Positions 41,663 through 50,823 of a stretch of 64,000 nucleotides of DNA are shown one piece after another. The position numbers and the translations under genes are program-made. The DNA is taken from contig VEFU01000013.1 in the NCBI GenBank assembly GCA_007679095.1, forward strand, positions 25,680 to 89,679, in the 5' to 3' direction. The DNA is from Paenibacillus bovis (GTDB lineage: Bacteria > Bacillota > Bacilli > Bacillales > Bacillaceae_C). The stretch's first letter is position 1; each line of letters opens with the position of its first letter. The notes under the pieces are model-generated. The model was not told where the DNA came from and made no database searches. It was given only the letters and a program-made list of their open reading frames with translations.

Positions 41663-42655
41663 TTATTCTGTAGAAATCCCTTTTTCTTTAAAGTATCTCA
41701 TTGCACCTGGATGTATATCGAATGCAGTTCCATCTAAAGCTTTGTCTGCTGTAATAAATGTTCCTTTTGGATGGCCAAGTTTATCAGTACTTTCAAATAA
41801 AAGCTTTGTCACCTCATAAACTAGGTCTTCTGATATATCTGAATTAACGACTAACATAGCTTGTACTGCTGCAGTATGAACGTTTTCAACCGAGTCATAT
41901 GTCCCCGCTGGAATAGTATCCTTTTGATAATATGGATATTTGTTAATTAACTGCTCTAGCTTATCATCTTCTAGATTAATAATTACAATATCTTTTGTAG
42001 CTTTAAGCCCTTCTATTGCTCCTGTAGGGGTCCCACTAGTAAGAAATGCAGCATCTATTTTACCATCTTGAAGAGCTGTTGTAGAGTCGTCAAATGAAAA
42101 ATGACGAGTATTTACATCATCTATTGACAGTCCATAAACCTCTAGGATCTGCTCTGCATTTGTTTTTGTACCTGATTGCTCAGATCCGATCGAAACAATC
42201 TTCCCTTTTAAATCTGCAACAGAATGAATTTCAGCTTCTTTTGTTGTAACAATTTGAATCGTTTCTGGATAAAGTGTACCTACTGCTTGAAGTTTAGTTA
42301 CTTTATCACCTTCATACATATGAGTACCTTCGATGGCATAATTGGCAATATCCGATTGTGTGAATGCAAGTTGAGCATCACCATCTTCAAGTAATTTCAA
42401 GTTCTCTACAGATGCTTCAGAAGTAATAGCATTTGTCTCTACACCTGTAGAATCTGTTATTAATTTGGCTAGATAGCCACCTATAGGATAATATGTACCA
42501 CCAGTCCCACCTGTCGCTATCCTTAAAGACTTAATCCCATATTCACTTTCAGCCTTATCTGTATTCTTATCTTCTTTTTTCGTTCCTTCACAGGCAATCA
42601 ATATGGATGATAATAGGAATAGAAAAGCAGTAAATAAAACAAATCTTTGTTTCAA
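41663..42655 (-). CDS. TAXI-family TRAP transporter solute-binding lipoprotein
   Basis: 330 aa. Signal peptide with lipobox (LLSSILIAC, Cys 22). TAXI domain follows: LRIATGGTGGTYYPIGGYLA, AFTQSDIANYAIEG, VSIGSEQSGTKTNAEQILEV. These proteins deliver glutamate-like or other acids to a TRAP permease at the cell surface. No permease gene is adjacent here. TTG start with AGGAGGAG. Confidence 0.9.
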   Translation of the reverse strand: MKQRFVLFTAFLFLLSSILIACEGTKKEDKNTDKAESEYGIKSLRIATGGTGGTYYPIGGYLAKLITDSTGVETNAITSEASVENLKLLEDGDAQLAFTQSDIANYAIEGTHMYEGDKVTKLQAVGTLYPETIQIVTTKEAEIHSVADLKGKIVSIGSEQSGTKTNAEQILEVYGLSIDDVNTRHFSFDDSTTALQDGKIDAAFLTSGTPTGAIEGLKATKDIVIINLEDDKLEQLINKYPYYQKDTIPAGTYDSVENVHTAAVQAMLVVNSDISEDLVYEVTKLLFESTDKLGHPKGTFITADKALDGTAFDIHPGAMRYFKEKGISTE

Positions 42656-42796
42656 AAGAACTCCTCCTCATGATGTAATAAAAAACAATTGCAAACATAA
42701 TGGAATATGATAATTATCTTTTTTCACAAACCATGAATTTCTATGATAAAATTATCACCAATATTAAAATTTCTATTCTATTATGGAGGACTTCAA

Positions 42797-43516
42797 ATGG
42801 GAAATGTTCAAGGAACAATCAAGGAATATACTTTAAACAGTCGGGAATTAAATGATCAAATGATAACACTCGTTTATACACCTGCTACATTTTCACCATT
42901 TCTTGATTATTCCGTTCTGATTGTCCAAGATGTAAAAGATTATATACAAATGGGAAAACTTACACGTTTTACAGATGAATTAATCGAGAATAACGAAATA
43001 AAAAATATAATTATCGTTGGAACACATTACAAATCGATAGAAGATCGAAGAAATAAGTATCATCCTCAAGGGAAAGAAAATGAAGCTTTTATTCGATTTT
43101 TAGCTCATGAACTTGTCCCATGGATTGATAATGAATTTCCAACCACTGCGTTAGGAAAAGATAGATATATAATGGGTGATAGCCTGGCTGGCACTGTAGC
43201 TTTCATGACTGCTGTTAAATACCCTAATATATTTGGTAATGTCATTATGCACTCACCTTATGTAGATGATCATGTGCTTACAGCAGCTAAACAGCATCCA
43301 AACCCTTCACTCCTTTCTATATACCATGTGGTCGGAAAAGATGAAAAGGTAGTAAAAATCTCTAATAATCGCGATTTTTTAACACCTAATCGCAAGCTTA
43401 ACGCAATTTTAGTGGAAAAAGGATTTCAATTATTTTATGATGAGTTTGATGGTGGCCACTCATGGAAATATTGGCAGCCAGATGTTAAAAGAGCCCTACA
43501 AAAAATGTTCATATAA
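42797..43516 (+). CDS. yjcH: Esterase-like alpha/beta hydrolase
   Basis: 239 aa of the esterase D/enterochelin-esterase-like fold. Nucleophile elbow YIMGDSLAGTVA (Ser near residue 135); Asp in HVVGKDEKV region; catalytic His in DGGHSWKYWQP. GGAGGACTTCAA precedes the ATG. In B. subtilis yjcH, yjcG and yjcF lie together, as here. Substrate unknown. Confidence 0.85.
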   Translation: MGNVQGTIKEYTLNSRELNDQMITLVYTPATFSPFLDYSVLIVQDVKDYIQMGKLTRFTDELIENNEIKNIIIVGTHYKSIEDRRNKYHPQGKENEAFIRFLAHELVPWIDNEFPTTALGKDRYIMGDSLAGTVAFMTAVKYPNIFGNVIMHSPYVDDHVLTAAKQHPNPSLLSIYHVVGKDEKVVKISNNRDFLTPNRKLNAILVEKGFQLFYDEFDGGHSWKYWQPDVKRALQKMFI

Positions 43517-43598
43517 CGACTATGTAAAGTTTTGCTAATATTTGTTATAGTATAAGAGTAAGAATTGGTTTACTAAAATAGGAATAGGAGGATATGAA

Positions 43599-44108
43599 AT
43601 GAAATACGGTATTGTTGTTTTTCCATCAAAAACATTACAAGATTTAGCTAATTCATATCGAAAAAGGTACGATCCTCACTATGCATTAATACCTCCACAT
43701 CTAACACTACAAGAGGCATTTGAGACAGATATAGATGCTGATAAATTAACAAATATTATCTCAGAAATCGCAAAAAAATATGAACCGTTTCAATTAGAAG
43801 TTCATAAGGTAAGTTCATTTCAACCAATAAATAATACGATTTATTTTAAAGTGAAAATGAATGATGTCCTCCAAAATTTACATGAGGACTTCCAACAACA
43901 ATTACCTTGTGAAGAATCAAAACACCCTTTTGTGCCGCATGTAACAATCGCACAAAAGTTATCTAACGATGAACATTCAGATGTTTACGGTTCTCTTAGA
44001 ATGTTAGGAGTAGAACATAGTGAAGTAGTAGATCGATTCCACCTTGTTTACCAATTAGAGAACGGTTCTTGGACCGTTTATGAAACATTCCGACTAGGAA
44101 AGGATTAA
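43599..44108 (+). CDS. yjcG: 2H phosphoesterase / 2'-5' RNA ligase-like protein
   Basis: 169 aa. Two H-x-T/H motifs of the 2H superfamily: PPHLTLQEAF and VPHVTIAQKL. It probably opens a cyclic phosphodiester, with an RNA or nucleotide substrate. AGGAGGATATGAA precedes the start. Tightly followed by yjcF. Confidence 0.9.
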   Translation: MKYGIVVFPSKTLQDLANSYRKRYDPHYALIPPHLTLQEAFETDIDADKLTNIISEIAKKYEPFQLEVHKVSSFQPINNTIYFKVKMNDVLQNLHEDFQQQLPCEESKHPFVPHVTIAQKLSNDEHSDVYGSLRMLGVEHSEVVDRFHLVYQLENGSWTVYETFRLGKD

Positions 44109-44115
44109 TCGTATA

Positions 44116-44562
44116 ATGAACGTAATAAAAGTGAACAACGATGAACAACTACAGGATGCTTTTGCAATTAGAAAAAAGGTTTTCGTAGAGGAACAACAAG
44201 TTCCCATTGAATTAGAAATAGATGAATATGAACAAGAGGCTACACATTTTGTTGTTTATGAGGAAGACAATTCTCCAGTGGGTGCAGGGAGATTTCGTGT
44301 TCTCGATCATTCCGGAAAAGTAGAAAGAATCTGTGTGTTACCCACATATCGTGGAACAGGTGCTGGAAAGAGAATGATGAATGCAATTGAAGATTATGCT
44401 AAAAGCCTAAAATTACAAAGCCTCAAGTTAAATGCACAAATTACTGCAATACCTTTTTACGAAAAATTAGGGTACTACGTTATTTCGGAGGAATTTATGG
44501 ATGCTGGAATTCCTCATAAAACGATGAAAAAAACGATCACAGTTCCCACTACTTCCGTATAA
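44116..44562 (+). CDS. yjcF: GNAT-family N-acetyltransferase
   Basis: 148 aa. Acetyl-CoA loop VERICVLPTYRGTGAGKRMM (R/Q-x-x-G-x-G/A) and C-terminal FYEKLGYYVISEEFMDAGIP, typical of the ElaA/YjcF subgroup. Eight bases after yjcG, so one operon. Confidence 0.92.
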   Translation: MNVIKVNNDEQLQDAFAIRKKVFVEEQQVPIELEIDEYEQEATHFVVYEEDNSPVGAGRFRVLDHSGKVERICVLPTYRGTGAGKRMMNAIEDYAKSLKLQSLKLNAQITAIPFYEKLGYYVISEEFMDAGIPHKTMKKTITVPTTSV

Positions 44563-44619
44563 TTTTGTTCATGAAATCTAGCCTTGTACTCCTACGTGAA
44601 TACAAGGCATTTTCATTAC

Positions 44620-44856
44620 TTACACATATATGTCTATATTTTCACCTAAGCCGTCTTCTGTTACACCGGAAGTATTTTTTATTGTGTTATTAGATGTGCA
44701 AAATTGATGAACAGCTGATTGTTGAGTAAAGTTTTGTTTTAACTGTAACGGTGGAATAGCAACTACCTCTGGACTTTTATTAGTGTTTCTAGTCTTCAGC
44801 ATTCTTTCCCGATATTGCAGATATTGGGTTTGGTTTATTGGTAAAATATAGCCCAT
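44620..44856 (-). CDS. Conserved small Bacillaceae protein
   Basis: 78 aa: MGYILPINQTQYLQYRERML, then a polar stretch. The N-terminal motif is typical of a short family near spore genes in this group; I cannot name it. Lies next to spoVIF. Confidence 0.55.
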   Translation of the reverse strand: MGYILPINQTQYLQYRERMLKTRNTNKSPEVVAIPPLQLKQNFTQQSAVHQFCTSNNTIKNTSGVTEDGLGENIDIYV

Positions 44857-44914
44857 CTAAATCCCCCCATCCATTCTTATAAACTTTACCCTCTTTCATT
44901 AACCTTAAACATTT

Positions 44915-45169
44915 TTATTTTTTATTCATCATTTTTGATATTTGCCCCATGTCTAACTTATTACCGTCTTTTGTGATGGATTCAACCATTTTGTCTTCCA
45001 TTTCTTTCGATACTGGCTTATTCGCAATTTTTGATACCCTCTTAATAATCATACGAACTGTTTTTTCATCTTTAAAATTTGCATTTTGTAATGAATTCGC
45101 TAATTCAAAAATCTCATTCATGTTGACACCAGATTTTTTTTCAATGTTTTTAAAGAATTGATTTTCCAT
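44915..45169 (-). CDS. spoVIF: Stage VI sporulation protein F
   Basis: 84 aa: FKNIEKKSGVNMNEIFELAN, SLQNANFKDEKTVRMIIKRV, ISKMMNKK. Close to B. subtilis SpoVIF (YjcC), which supports GerE-dependent late coat gene expression. AGGGAGGAG upstream. Confidence 0.93.
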   Translation of the reverse strand: MENQFFKNIEKKSGVNMNEIFELANSLQNANFKDEKTVRMIIKRVSKIANKPVSKEMEDKMVESITKDGNKLDMGQISKMMNKK

Positions 45170-45298
45170 TTTTCGCCGCTCCTCCCTTAAATCTTTATAT
45201 TGTATGAAGGAACTTGAAAGAAAGTGAAAGCGAAATAAAATAGAAAAGAAAGATGGAATAAATGAGTATCATTCATTCCATCTTTCTACGTCTTCATA

Positions 45299-45406
45299 TT
45301 AGCAAAAGCTTGCGCCAACAATGATTAGTAAAATAAACAATACAACGATCAAAACAAATGAATTTCCGTAACCATAACCGCCACCATAGCCGCCATATCC
45401 GTACAT
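45299..45406 (-). CDS. YjcZ-family sporulation protein
   Basis: 35 aa: [14 protein letters not shown] then one hydrophobic helix ([20 protein letters not shown]). Gly/Tyr-rich head plus tail helix is the YjcZ signature. Confidence 0.88.
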   Translation of the reverse strand: MYGYGGYGGGYGYGNSFVLIVVLFILLIIVGASFC

Positions 45407-45503
45407 TCACTTTCACCTCACTTTTATTGGTTCTTTCATAATTTATGTGAGGAGATTGTTTTCTGTATGGGCATATGTGCTAACTTTTATTTTTTATCGG
45501 CAA

Positions 45504-45869
45504 TTAACCTTTAGGTTTGAATAATAACGCCCCGATAAATCCGAATACAATTGCTGCAGAAATACCGGATGAGGTGACTTCAAACATACCAGTCAGAACG
45601 CCAACCAACCCATGTTTTTCTGCTTCGTTCATTGCTCCTTCTACAAGTGAATTTCCAAAGCTAGTAATCGGTATTGTTGCTCCTGCACCGGCAAAATCAA
45701 TTAAAGGTTCATATAAACCAAAACCGGCTAAAATCGCTCCACTTACAACTAATATACTTAAGGTATGTGCAGGAGTTAGTTTGGCTACATCAAATAATAA
45801 TTGTCCAATTACACAAATTAATCCACCAATGACAAAAGACCAAAAAAACATTGCAAGCATAGCTTTCAA
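45504..45869 (-). CDS. spoVAE: Stage V sporulation protein AE (SpoVAEb type)
   Basis: 121 aa, four hydrophobic segments with [21 protein letters not shown] core (here [20 protein letters not shown]). A membrane part of the channel that moves dipicolinic acid into the forespore and out at germination. Follows spoVAD. Confidence 0.93.
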   Translation of the reverse strand: MKAMLAMFFWSFVIGGLICVIGQLLFDVAKLTPAHTLSILVVSGAILAGFGLYEPLIDFAGAGATIPITSFGNSLVEGAMNEAEKHGLVGVLTGMFEVTSSGISAAIVFGFIGALLFKPKG

Positions 45870-45887
45870 TCCTTTCTAACAACCTAC

Positions 45888-46904
45888 TTACTCAAACTCA
45901 ATTGCAATTGCATGTGCTATACACGGTATTGTTTCATTTTGTTGTACTGATAAAGGTGATAATAACGCACCTGTAGCAACAAATAATATTTTCTTATAAA
46001 CTCCGGCTTTCATCTGATTTAATAAATGACCATACGTTACGACAGCAGAACAACCTGGGCCACTTCCACCTGCAAAGACTTCTTGATCATCATCATATAA
46101 CAGTAAGCCACAGTCTTTAAATTGTTCATCTTTTATTTGCAGTCCTTTTTGCTCGAATAGTTTTAATGCTGTATTTCGTCCAATTTGAGCTAAGTCTCCC
46201 GTTACAATTAAATCATAATGACTCGGATCTAATTGTAAGTCAAAAAAATGTCGTTGAATCGTATCTGCAGCTGCTGGTGCCATTGCTCCCCCCATATTAA
46301 AAGGATCACTTAAACCCATATCTACTACTTTTCCAATTGTAGCAGCTGTAATTCGAGGATGAGGACTGGGGATTAAGTCACCGGAACCAATTAATGCCAC
46401 CCCAGCTCCCGTCACCGTCCATTGTGCTGTAGGTGGTTTTTGTCCACCGTATTCTGTTGGATATCTAAATTGTTTTTCAGCAGATGCGTTGTGACTGGCT
46501 GCTCCTGCAAGAACGTATTTTGCTCCACCACTATTGACGATAAGCGATGCGAGTGCTAATCCTGCTGTTGATGTTGCACATGCACTAAACAAACCAAAAT
46601 AAGGTATTTGATTTGTTCGAGCTGCAAAACTAGTCGGTGTTATTTGATTTATTAAATCTCCAGCTAAGAAAAATTGCACATCCTCTTCCTTGAGTGCTTT
46701 CTTCCGTAATGCAATTTCAACGGCATCTTCTAATAAGATTCGTTGCGCCTTTTCATAGGAGTCTTGTCCCATCCATAAGTCATCATGAAATTTATCAAAA
46801 TCGGTTGATAATTTACTATCCTTTTCAAATGGGCCACCTACTACTCCTGTTGACAATATAACTGGTTTATTATTAAATACCCATGTTTGAGCACCTTGTA
46901 GCAA
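45888..46904 (-). CDS. spoVAD: Stage V sporulation protein AD
   Basis: 338 aa thiolase-like fold. FSACATSTAGLALASLIVNS (thiolase Cys region), GPGCSAVVTYGHLLN, and a DPA-binding-type pocket are conserved. TTG start right after the spoVAC stop, with GGGGAGGG 6 nt upstream. Confidence 0.95.
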   Translation of the reverse strand: MLQGAQTWVFNNKPVILSTGVVGGPFEKDSKLSTDFDKFHDDLWMGQDSYEKAQRILLEDAVEIALRKKALKEEDVQFFLAGDLINQITPTSFAARTNQIPYFGLFSACATSTAGLALASLIVNSGGAKYVLAGAASHNASAEKQFRYPTEYGGQKPPTAQWTVTGAGVALIGSGDLIPSPHPRITAATIGKVVDMGLSDPFNMGGAMAPAAADTIQRHFFDLQLDPSHYDLIVTGDLAQIGRNTALKLFEQKGLQIKDEQFKDCGLLLYDDDQEVFAGGSGPGCSAVVTYGHLLNQMKAGVYKKILFVATGALLSPLSVQQNETIPCIAHAIAIEFE

Positions 46905-47381
46905 TTAAAACCCTCCCCATGTTGTAAGGATTGTTTTTATTAAGGCCACGACAAATGCAGAAAAGACACCAAATACAATAACAGAACCAGCTAATTTAAA
47001 AATATTACCTCCTACTCCTAAAACGAATCCCTCGGACCGATGTTCGATAGCAGAAGAAATAACTGCATTTCCAAAACCTGTTACTGGGACTGCACTACCA
47101 GCGCCTGCAAATTGACCTAGCCTATCATAAATGCCAAAGCCCGTAAGTAGCATGGCGAAAAATACCATCGTGGATACTGTAGGATTTCCTGCTGTCTGTT
47201 CAGTGAAATCAAAGAAATATATATAAAAATAACTAACTGCTTGACCAATGAGACAAATAGTCCCACCAACCCAAAAGGCGCGGATACAATTTTTTAGAAC
47301 AGGTCTTTTTAATTCTTGCTGTTTTTGCAATTTATCATATTCAATTTGTTCTGGCGTTTTTGTCTTATTCTTACTGGGCAT
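46905..47381 (-). CDS. spoVAC: Stage V sporulation protein AC
   Basis: 158 aa. Several transmembrane helices with FAGAGSAVPVTGFGNAVISS; mechanosensitive component of the SpoVA channel. Shares a fold with SpoVAE two genes downstream. Confidence 0.95.
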   Translation of the reverse strand: MPSKNKTKTPEQIEYDKLQKQQELKRPVLKNCIRAFWVGGTICLIGQAVSYFYIYFFDFTEQTAGNPTVSTMVFFAMLLTGFGIYDRLGQFAGAGSAVPVTGFGNAVISSAIEHRSEGFVLGVGGNIFKLAGSVIVFGVFSAFVVALIKTILTTWGGF

Positions 47382-47382
47382 T

Positions 47383-47862
47383 TTAAGTCATTTCCTTCTG
47401 TAATTTAATTATTTTATCTAATCTTTTCTTCGCATCATCAGCGGATATATTGTTTGTCTCAAGATCTTCTTTTAATCTAATTGTTTCCAGGAAAATTTTG
47501 TAATCACTTGAAACGATAAACTGATTATCAGGGTATTTTTCATGTAAGAAATCAGTTATTTTCTTTTCGATTTTCTTCATGTTAAAGCGATATAGATGTC
47601 TTACTTTGTATGAGACAACTACATCTTTATCACCTTCAATGATCGCAACATCATAAACTTCATCAAAATCTTTTACATCTTTTCTAACTTGGAATGCAAT
47701 CGATTTATCTTTGTCACGATAGCTAATTTCAACTGGAGCAGGATTAATAGACTTCATCAATGCTCCCTTTGCTTTATCTCCGTCGTTTTTAGAGGCAGCA
47801 GAACAACCAACCAGTAAAAGTGACAATGCTATTAGCAATACACATATCTTTTTTTTACACAT
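47383..47862 (-). CDS. YhcN/YlaJ-family sporulation lipoprotein
   Basis: 159 aa. Signal peptide and lipobox (LLLVGCSA). The YhcN-type domain follows (YDVAIIEGDKDVVVSYKVRH, IEKKITDFLHEKYPDNQFIV). It heads the spoVAC-AD-AE operon, as in the mobile spoVA2 type of operon in Bacillus. Confidence 0.85.
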   Translation of the reverse strand: MCKKKICVLLIALSLLLVGCSAASKNDGDKAKGALMKSINPAPVEISYRDKDKSIAFQVRKDVKDFDEVYDVAIIEGDKDVVVSYKVRHLYRFNMKKIEKKITDFLHEKYPDNQFIVSSDYKIFLETIRLKEDLETNNISADDAKKRLDKIIKLQKEMT

Positions 47863-48009
47863 AAGGCCCTCCCAAATTAAAAAACATCAACACCTGTTAA
47901 TATTTTTTACCACTATCGATAAATTATGAATGAAAATATGTAGGAAGAAGATGTACATTGAATAATAAAAATAAGGAATCACATTTTTTGTGATCCCTTA
48001 TTTTTTCTT

Positions 48010-48117
48010 TTATTGAGGTCTTTTTGTTTGCTTTTTTATTCGCTTACCACAACCGCATCCACGTTTCTTAGGAGTAGGAGGTGTAACTGGCCTTTGATTT
48101 CCTTGTGGTCTCTGCAT
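48010..48117 (-). CDS. Tiny Pro/Lys-rich protein
   Basis: 35 aa: MQRPQGNQRPVTPPTPKKRG then CGCGKRIKKQTKRPQ. AGGAAGTG upstream; sits among spore genes. Function unknown. Confidence 0.55.
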   Translation of the reverse strand: MQRPQGNQRPVTPPTPKKRGCGCGKRIKKQTKRPQ

Positions 48118-48203
48118 TATTTATTCACTTCCTAATATTTTTTTCAAAAGCAGCTTTCATTATATTTTATGTGGTAATGGAATGATTGGTCTTTATAATA
48201 GCC

Positions 48204-48569
48204 TTAATCCGAAAGAATTCTTTGTATAATTGTTTCAATGATTGCAGCTCCCCCTGCAAATGCAAAAATGAAAATAACTGGTTCAGCTATGATGGGATTG
48301 ACTTTCCATAATAAGAAAACAGTAATTGCTACCCAAACTCCCGTACACCAGTAACAACTAAGCAATTCACCAATCCAGCCACGAATTCCGTTACTCCGGG
48401 GAATTAAATAAACTTCTGTTTCCCCTCCTTCCAATTCCTCCTCATATTCCTCCATAAATGGCGCCCTTATGAAAGCCGTTATTTGATCATATACAATCAG
48501 CCTAGTTATCCGAAACACCGCTAGAACAATTAACACAAGTTGTAACCAAGAAATATCCACTTTCTCCAC
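48204..48569 (-). CDS. DUF1360 membrane protein (YjcA-like sporulation protein)
   Basis: 121 aa with three hydrophobic segments; FRITRLIVYDQITAFIRAPF and LLSCYWCTGVWVA (C-x-x-C) are DUF1360 marks. Related to B. subtilis YjcA/YngL. Confidence 0.85.
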   Translation of the reverse strand: MEKVDISWLQLVLIVLAVFRITRLIVYDQITAFIRAPFMEEYEEELEGGETEVYLIPRSNGIRGWIGELLSCYWCTGVWVAITVFLLWKVNPIIAEPVIFIFAFAGGAAIIETIIQRILSD

Positions 48570-48679
48570 TCCTAACCTGCCTATTTTCCCAAAATGGGTA
48601 TCTGTCTGTAACTCATTTGTCTCTACTCTAATATGTTATTAGTGTAAATGAATCAATTATGATAAGGAGGAAATGAACT

Positions 48680-49207
48680 ATGGGTTTTGAAGATATGGAA
48701 TCAAGCGATGTGCTTGGGGTAGATAGAAACAACCACTGCGGCTGTACTTCAGGTTGTGTATGTCAAGTAGTACGCGCTATAAAAGATATACAAGATGAAG
48801 CCGTAGAAGATGAGTGCTTAAGCTGTACATCAAGTTGCTTTATTGAGCCTCTTGGCGACCTAGCACTTCCAACCCGTGAACGTGCAGATACACGTGTATT
48901 CACGTTAACAAATAAAGATGGCGATCTATTCAAAGGACTCTTTAGAGGTCATGATGGAAAGTGTGTTTCTGTTTACTTTAGAGTAGAGGAAATCTTCGAT
49001 AACTGCTGTGCTACTTTACGTGTACTCATCCCACTTAAGAAAGATAGAACAACTGTTGTTAAAATAATGAATAACGGCAAAATCGATTATGAAGAACTAT
49101 GCTCAGTTCGTCACTGGGCTAGAAGCAACAGCTGTATTACAGTAGATCTTCATTGCTTCTGTGCAGTACAATGTATCGCTGATGTTGATTTAGAAATTTG
49201 TGAGTAA
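48680..49207 (+). CDS. cotZ: Spore coat protein CotZ/CotY family
   Basis: 175 aa, Cys-rich: NHCGCTSGCVCQVVRAIKDI, CLSCTSSCFI, then FTLTNKDGDLFKGLF and a Cys-rich end (CFCAVQCIADVDLEICE). Cross-linked outer coat/crust protein. GGAGGAAATG upstream. An own terminator (ATGGAGAA/CTCCAT stem, T-run) lies at 49,213-49,250. Confidence 0.93.
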   Translation: MGFEDMESSDVLGVDRNNHCGCTSGCVCQVVRAIKDIQDEAVEDECLSCTSSCFIEPLGDLALPTRERADTRVFTLTNKDGDLFKGLFRGHDGKCVSVYFRVEEIFDNCCATLRVLIPLKKDRTTVVKIMNNGKIDYEELCSVRHWARSNSCITVDLHCFCAVQCIADVDLEICE

Positions 49208-49260
49208 AAATTAAATGGAAATGGAGAAAATTCTCCATTTCCATTTTTCTATTCTGAGTT

Positions 49261-49806
49261 TTATAAAATAATGCGTATGCCTTTAATTTCATTCACTTGT
49301 AATTCCACTATTTCTCCTTGGGAATTTCGTATGCCCACTTTCCCTTCACCAAAACTATCTAGAAAACCACGAGCCCTATTCGATTCAGTGATAAATTCAC
49401 AAGCATATGGTGGTTGACTTTTTGGGAATCTTGATAAATATTGAAGCTTTTCTGGTATAGACATGCTTCTAAATGATTTTACCGGAGATAATTTCCACGT
49501 CTTTCTTTCTTTCAAATCTGGGACTTTCACATCTTTCCCTTGTTCAATCGATTGCTCTCGGAAATAATCAGCTGCTTTTTTTTGTACTACTTCTTCTTTA
49601 ACACTATTTTCGTTGTTAACCACTTCATTACCATCAAGAGTATGAGTATTTTGATTATGTGTATTAAGATTAATGCCTTCGACTTCTTTTTGTATATCTC
49701 TAGAGGTGATAAATGTATCTTGCATTTTAATTACTGGTTTCGGAAAGTTTGGCTGATGAATGTATAATAAAGGTTCCCCTTTTTTTTGTATTGATTGATC
49801 CTCCAT
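49261..49806 (-). CDS. cotO: Spore coat protein CotO
   Basis: 181 aa. The C-terminal third carries the CotO pattern SPVKSFRSMSIPEKLQYLSR, KSQPPYACEFITESNRARGF, then EGKVGIRNSQGEIVELQVN. The N-terminal half is polar spacer. In B. subtilis cotO also lies between cotZ and fabI. GGAGGTGCTCC upstream. Confidence 0.85.
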   Translation of the reverse strand: MEDQSIQKKGEPLLYIHQPNFPKPVIKMQDTFITSRDIQKEVEGINLNTHNQNTHTLDGNEVVNNENSVKEEVVQKKAADYFREQSIEQGKDVKVPDLKERKTWKLSPVKSFRSMSIPEKLQYLSRFPKSQPPYACEFITESNRARGFLDSFGEGKVGIRNSQGEIVELQVNEIKGIRIIL

Positions 49807-49878
49807 GAAGGAGCACCTCCTCTTCTTTTTTACTTCGTTTATATGTATGCTACAAATGGGCTAATGTTTCAGAATGAA

Positions 49879-49925
49879 TATAAAAAAGCAACTGCCATCC
49901 GATGATGACAATTGCTTTTTATTAT
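49879..49925 (-). terminator. Terminator of fabI
   Basis: AAAAAGCAATTGTCATC pairs with GGATGGCAGTTGCTTTTT; the stop of fabI is at its edge; T-run on the minus strand. Confidence 0.85.
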
Positions 49926-50704
49926 ACTCCCATAATATGGTAGCCACTATCTACGTGGATATTTTCACCAGTAATTCCACGAGCTAAGTCACTAAATAGG
50001 AATAATGCTGTATCGCCAACCTCTTCTGGCGTTGTTGTTCTACGTAAAGGAGCTTTTTCTTCAATATCTTTCAATACGCTATTAAAGTCACTAATTCCTT
50101 TTGCAGATAAAGTTCTGATTGGTCCAGCAGAAATGGAATTTACACGAATACCGTATTTTCCTAAATCAGCTGCAAGGTATTTCACACTTGCTTCAAGGGA
50201 TGCCTTTGCAACACCCATTACGTTATAGTTTGTAACGACACGTTCACCACCGAGGTAAGTCATTGTTACTACACTGCCGCCCTCTGGCATAATTTCTAAA
50301 TTCTGTACTGTTTTTAATACAGCTGTTAGAGAATAAGAGCTAATATTTTGTGCTAGCAAGAACCCGTCACGAGTTGTATTTAAATATTCACCACTCAATT
50401 CCTCTTTATTTGCAAATGCGATACAATGAGCAATTCCATGAATATGACCTACTTCTTCCTTAATGTTTTGGAAGCATTTGTCAATATCTTCATCCTTTGT
50501 AATATCACAAGGTAATACGAGTGACTTTTCACCATCTAATGAATCTGCTAGTTCACGGACACTTTTTTCAAGTCTTTCTCCAGCATATGTGAAGATTAGT
50601 TTTGCTCCTGCACTATGTAGAGATCTTGCAATTCCCCATGCAATACTACGTTTATTCGCTACACCCATTACTACATACGTTTTTCCATTTAAAGAAAGAG
50701 TCAT
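49922..50704 (-). CDS. fabI: Enoyl-[acyl-carrier-protein] reductase
   Basis: 260 aa SDR-type enoyl reductase, last step of the fatty-acid elongation cycle. NADH loop GVANKRSIAWGIARSLHSAG; catalytic Tyr-x6-Lys in YNVMGVAKASLEASVKYLAA; substrate loop SAGPIRTLSAKGI. AGGAGG upstream. Controlled by the FapR box ahead. Confidence 0.97.
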   Translation of the reverse strand: MTLSLNGKTYVVMGVANKRSIAWGIARSLHSAGAKLIFTYAGERLEKSVRELADSLDGEKSLVLPCDITKDEDIDKCFQNIKEEVGHIHGIAHCIAFANKEELSGEYLNTTRDGFLLAQNISSYSLTAVLKTVQNLEIMPEGGSVVTMTYLGGERVVTNYNVMGVAKASLEASVKYLAADLGKYGIRVNSISAGPIRTLSAKGISDFNSVLKDIEEKAPLRRTTTPEEVGDTALFLFSDLARGITGENIHVDSGYHIMGV

Positions 50705-50737
50705 GATTTTATATCCTCCTAATTTTAATACAAGTTA

Positions 50738-50754
50738 TTAGTACCTAGTACTAA
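50738..50754. promoter_or_regulatory. FapR operator
   Basis: TTAGTACCTAGTACTAA, an exact fit to the FapR consensus (TTAGTACCTDRTACTAA). Malonyl-CoA releases FapR to turn on fabI. Confidence 0.93.
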
Positions 50755-50786
50755 TCATACACGAGAAGTTTCTATGTTGTAAAGAC

Positions 50787-50817
50787 TGAGCACAAAAGAA
50801 TTCATCTTTTGTGCTCA
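50787..50817 (-). terminator. Hairpin after the antiporter gene
   Basis: GAGCACAAAAGA/CTTTTGTGCTC arms, 11 bp, between the antiporter stop and the fabI promoter; weak T tail. Confidence 0.65.
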
Positions 50818-50823
50818 TGAGTG

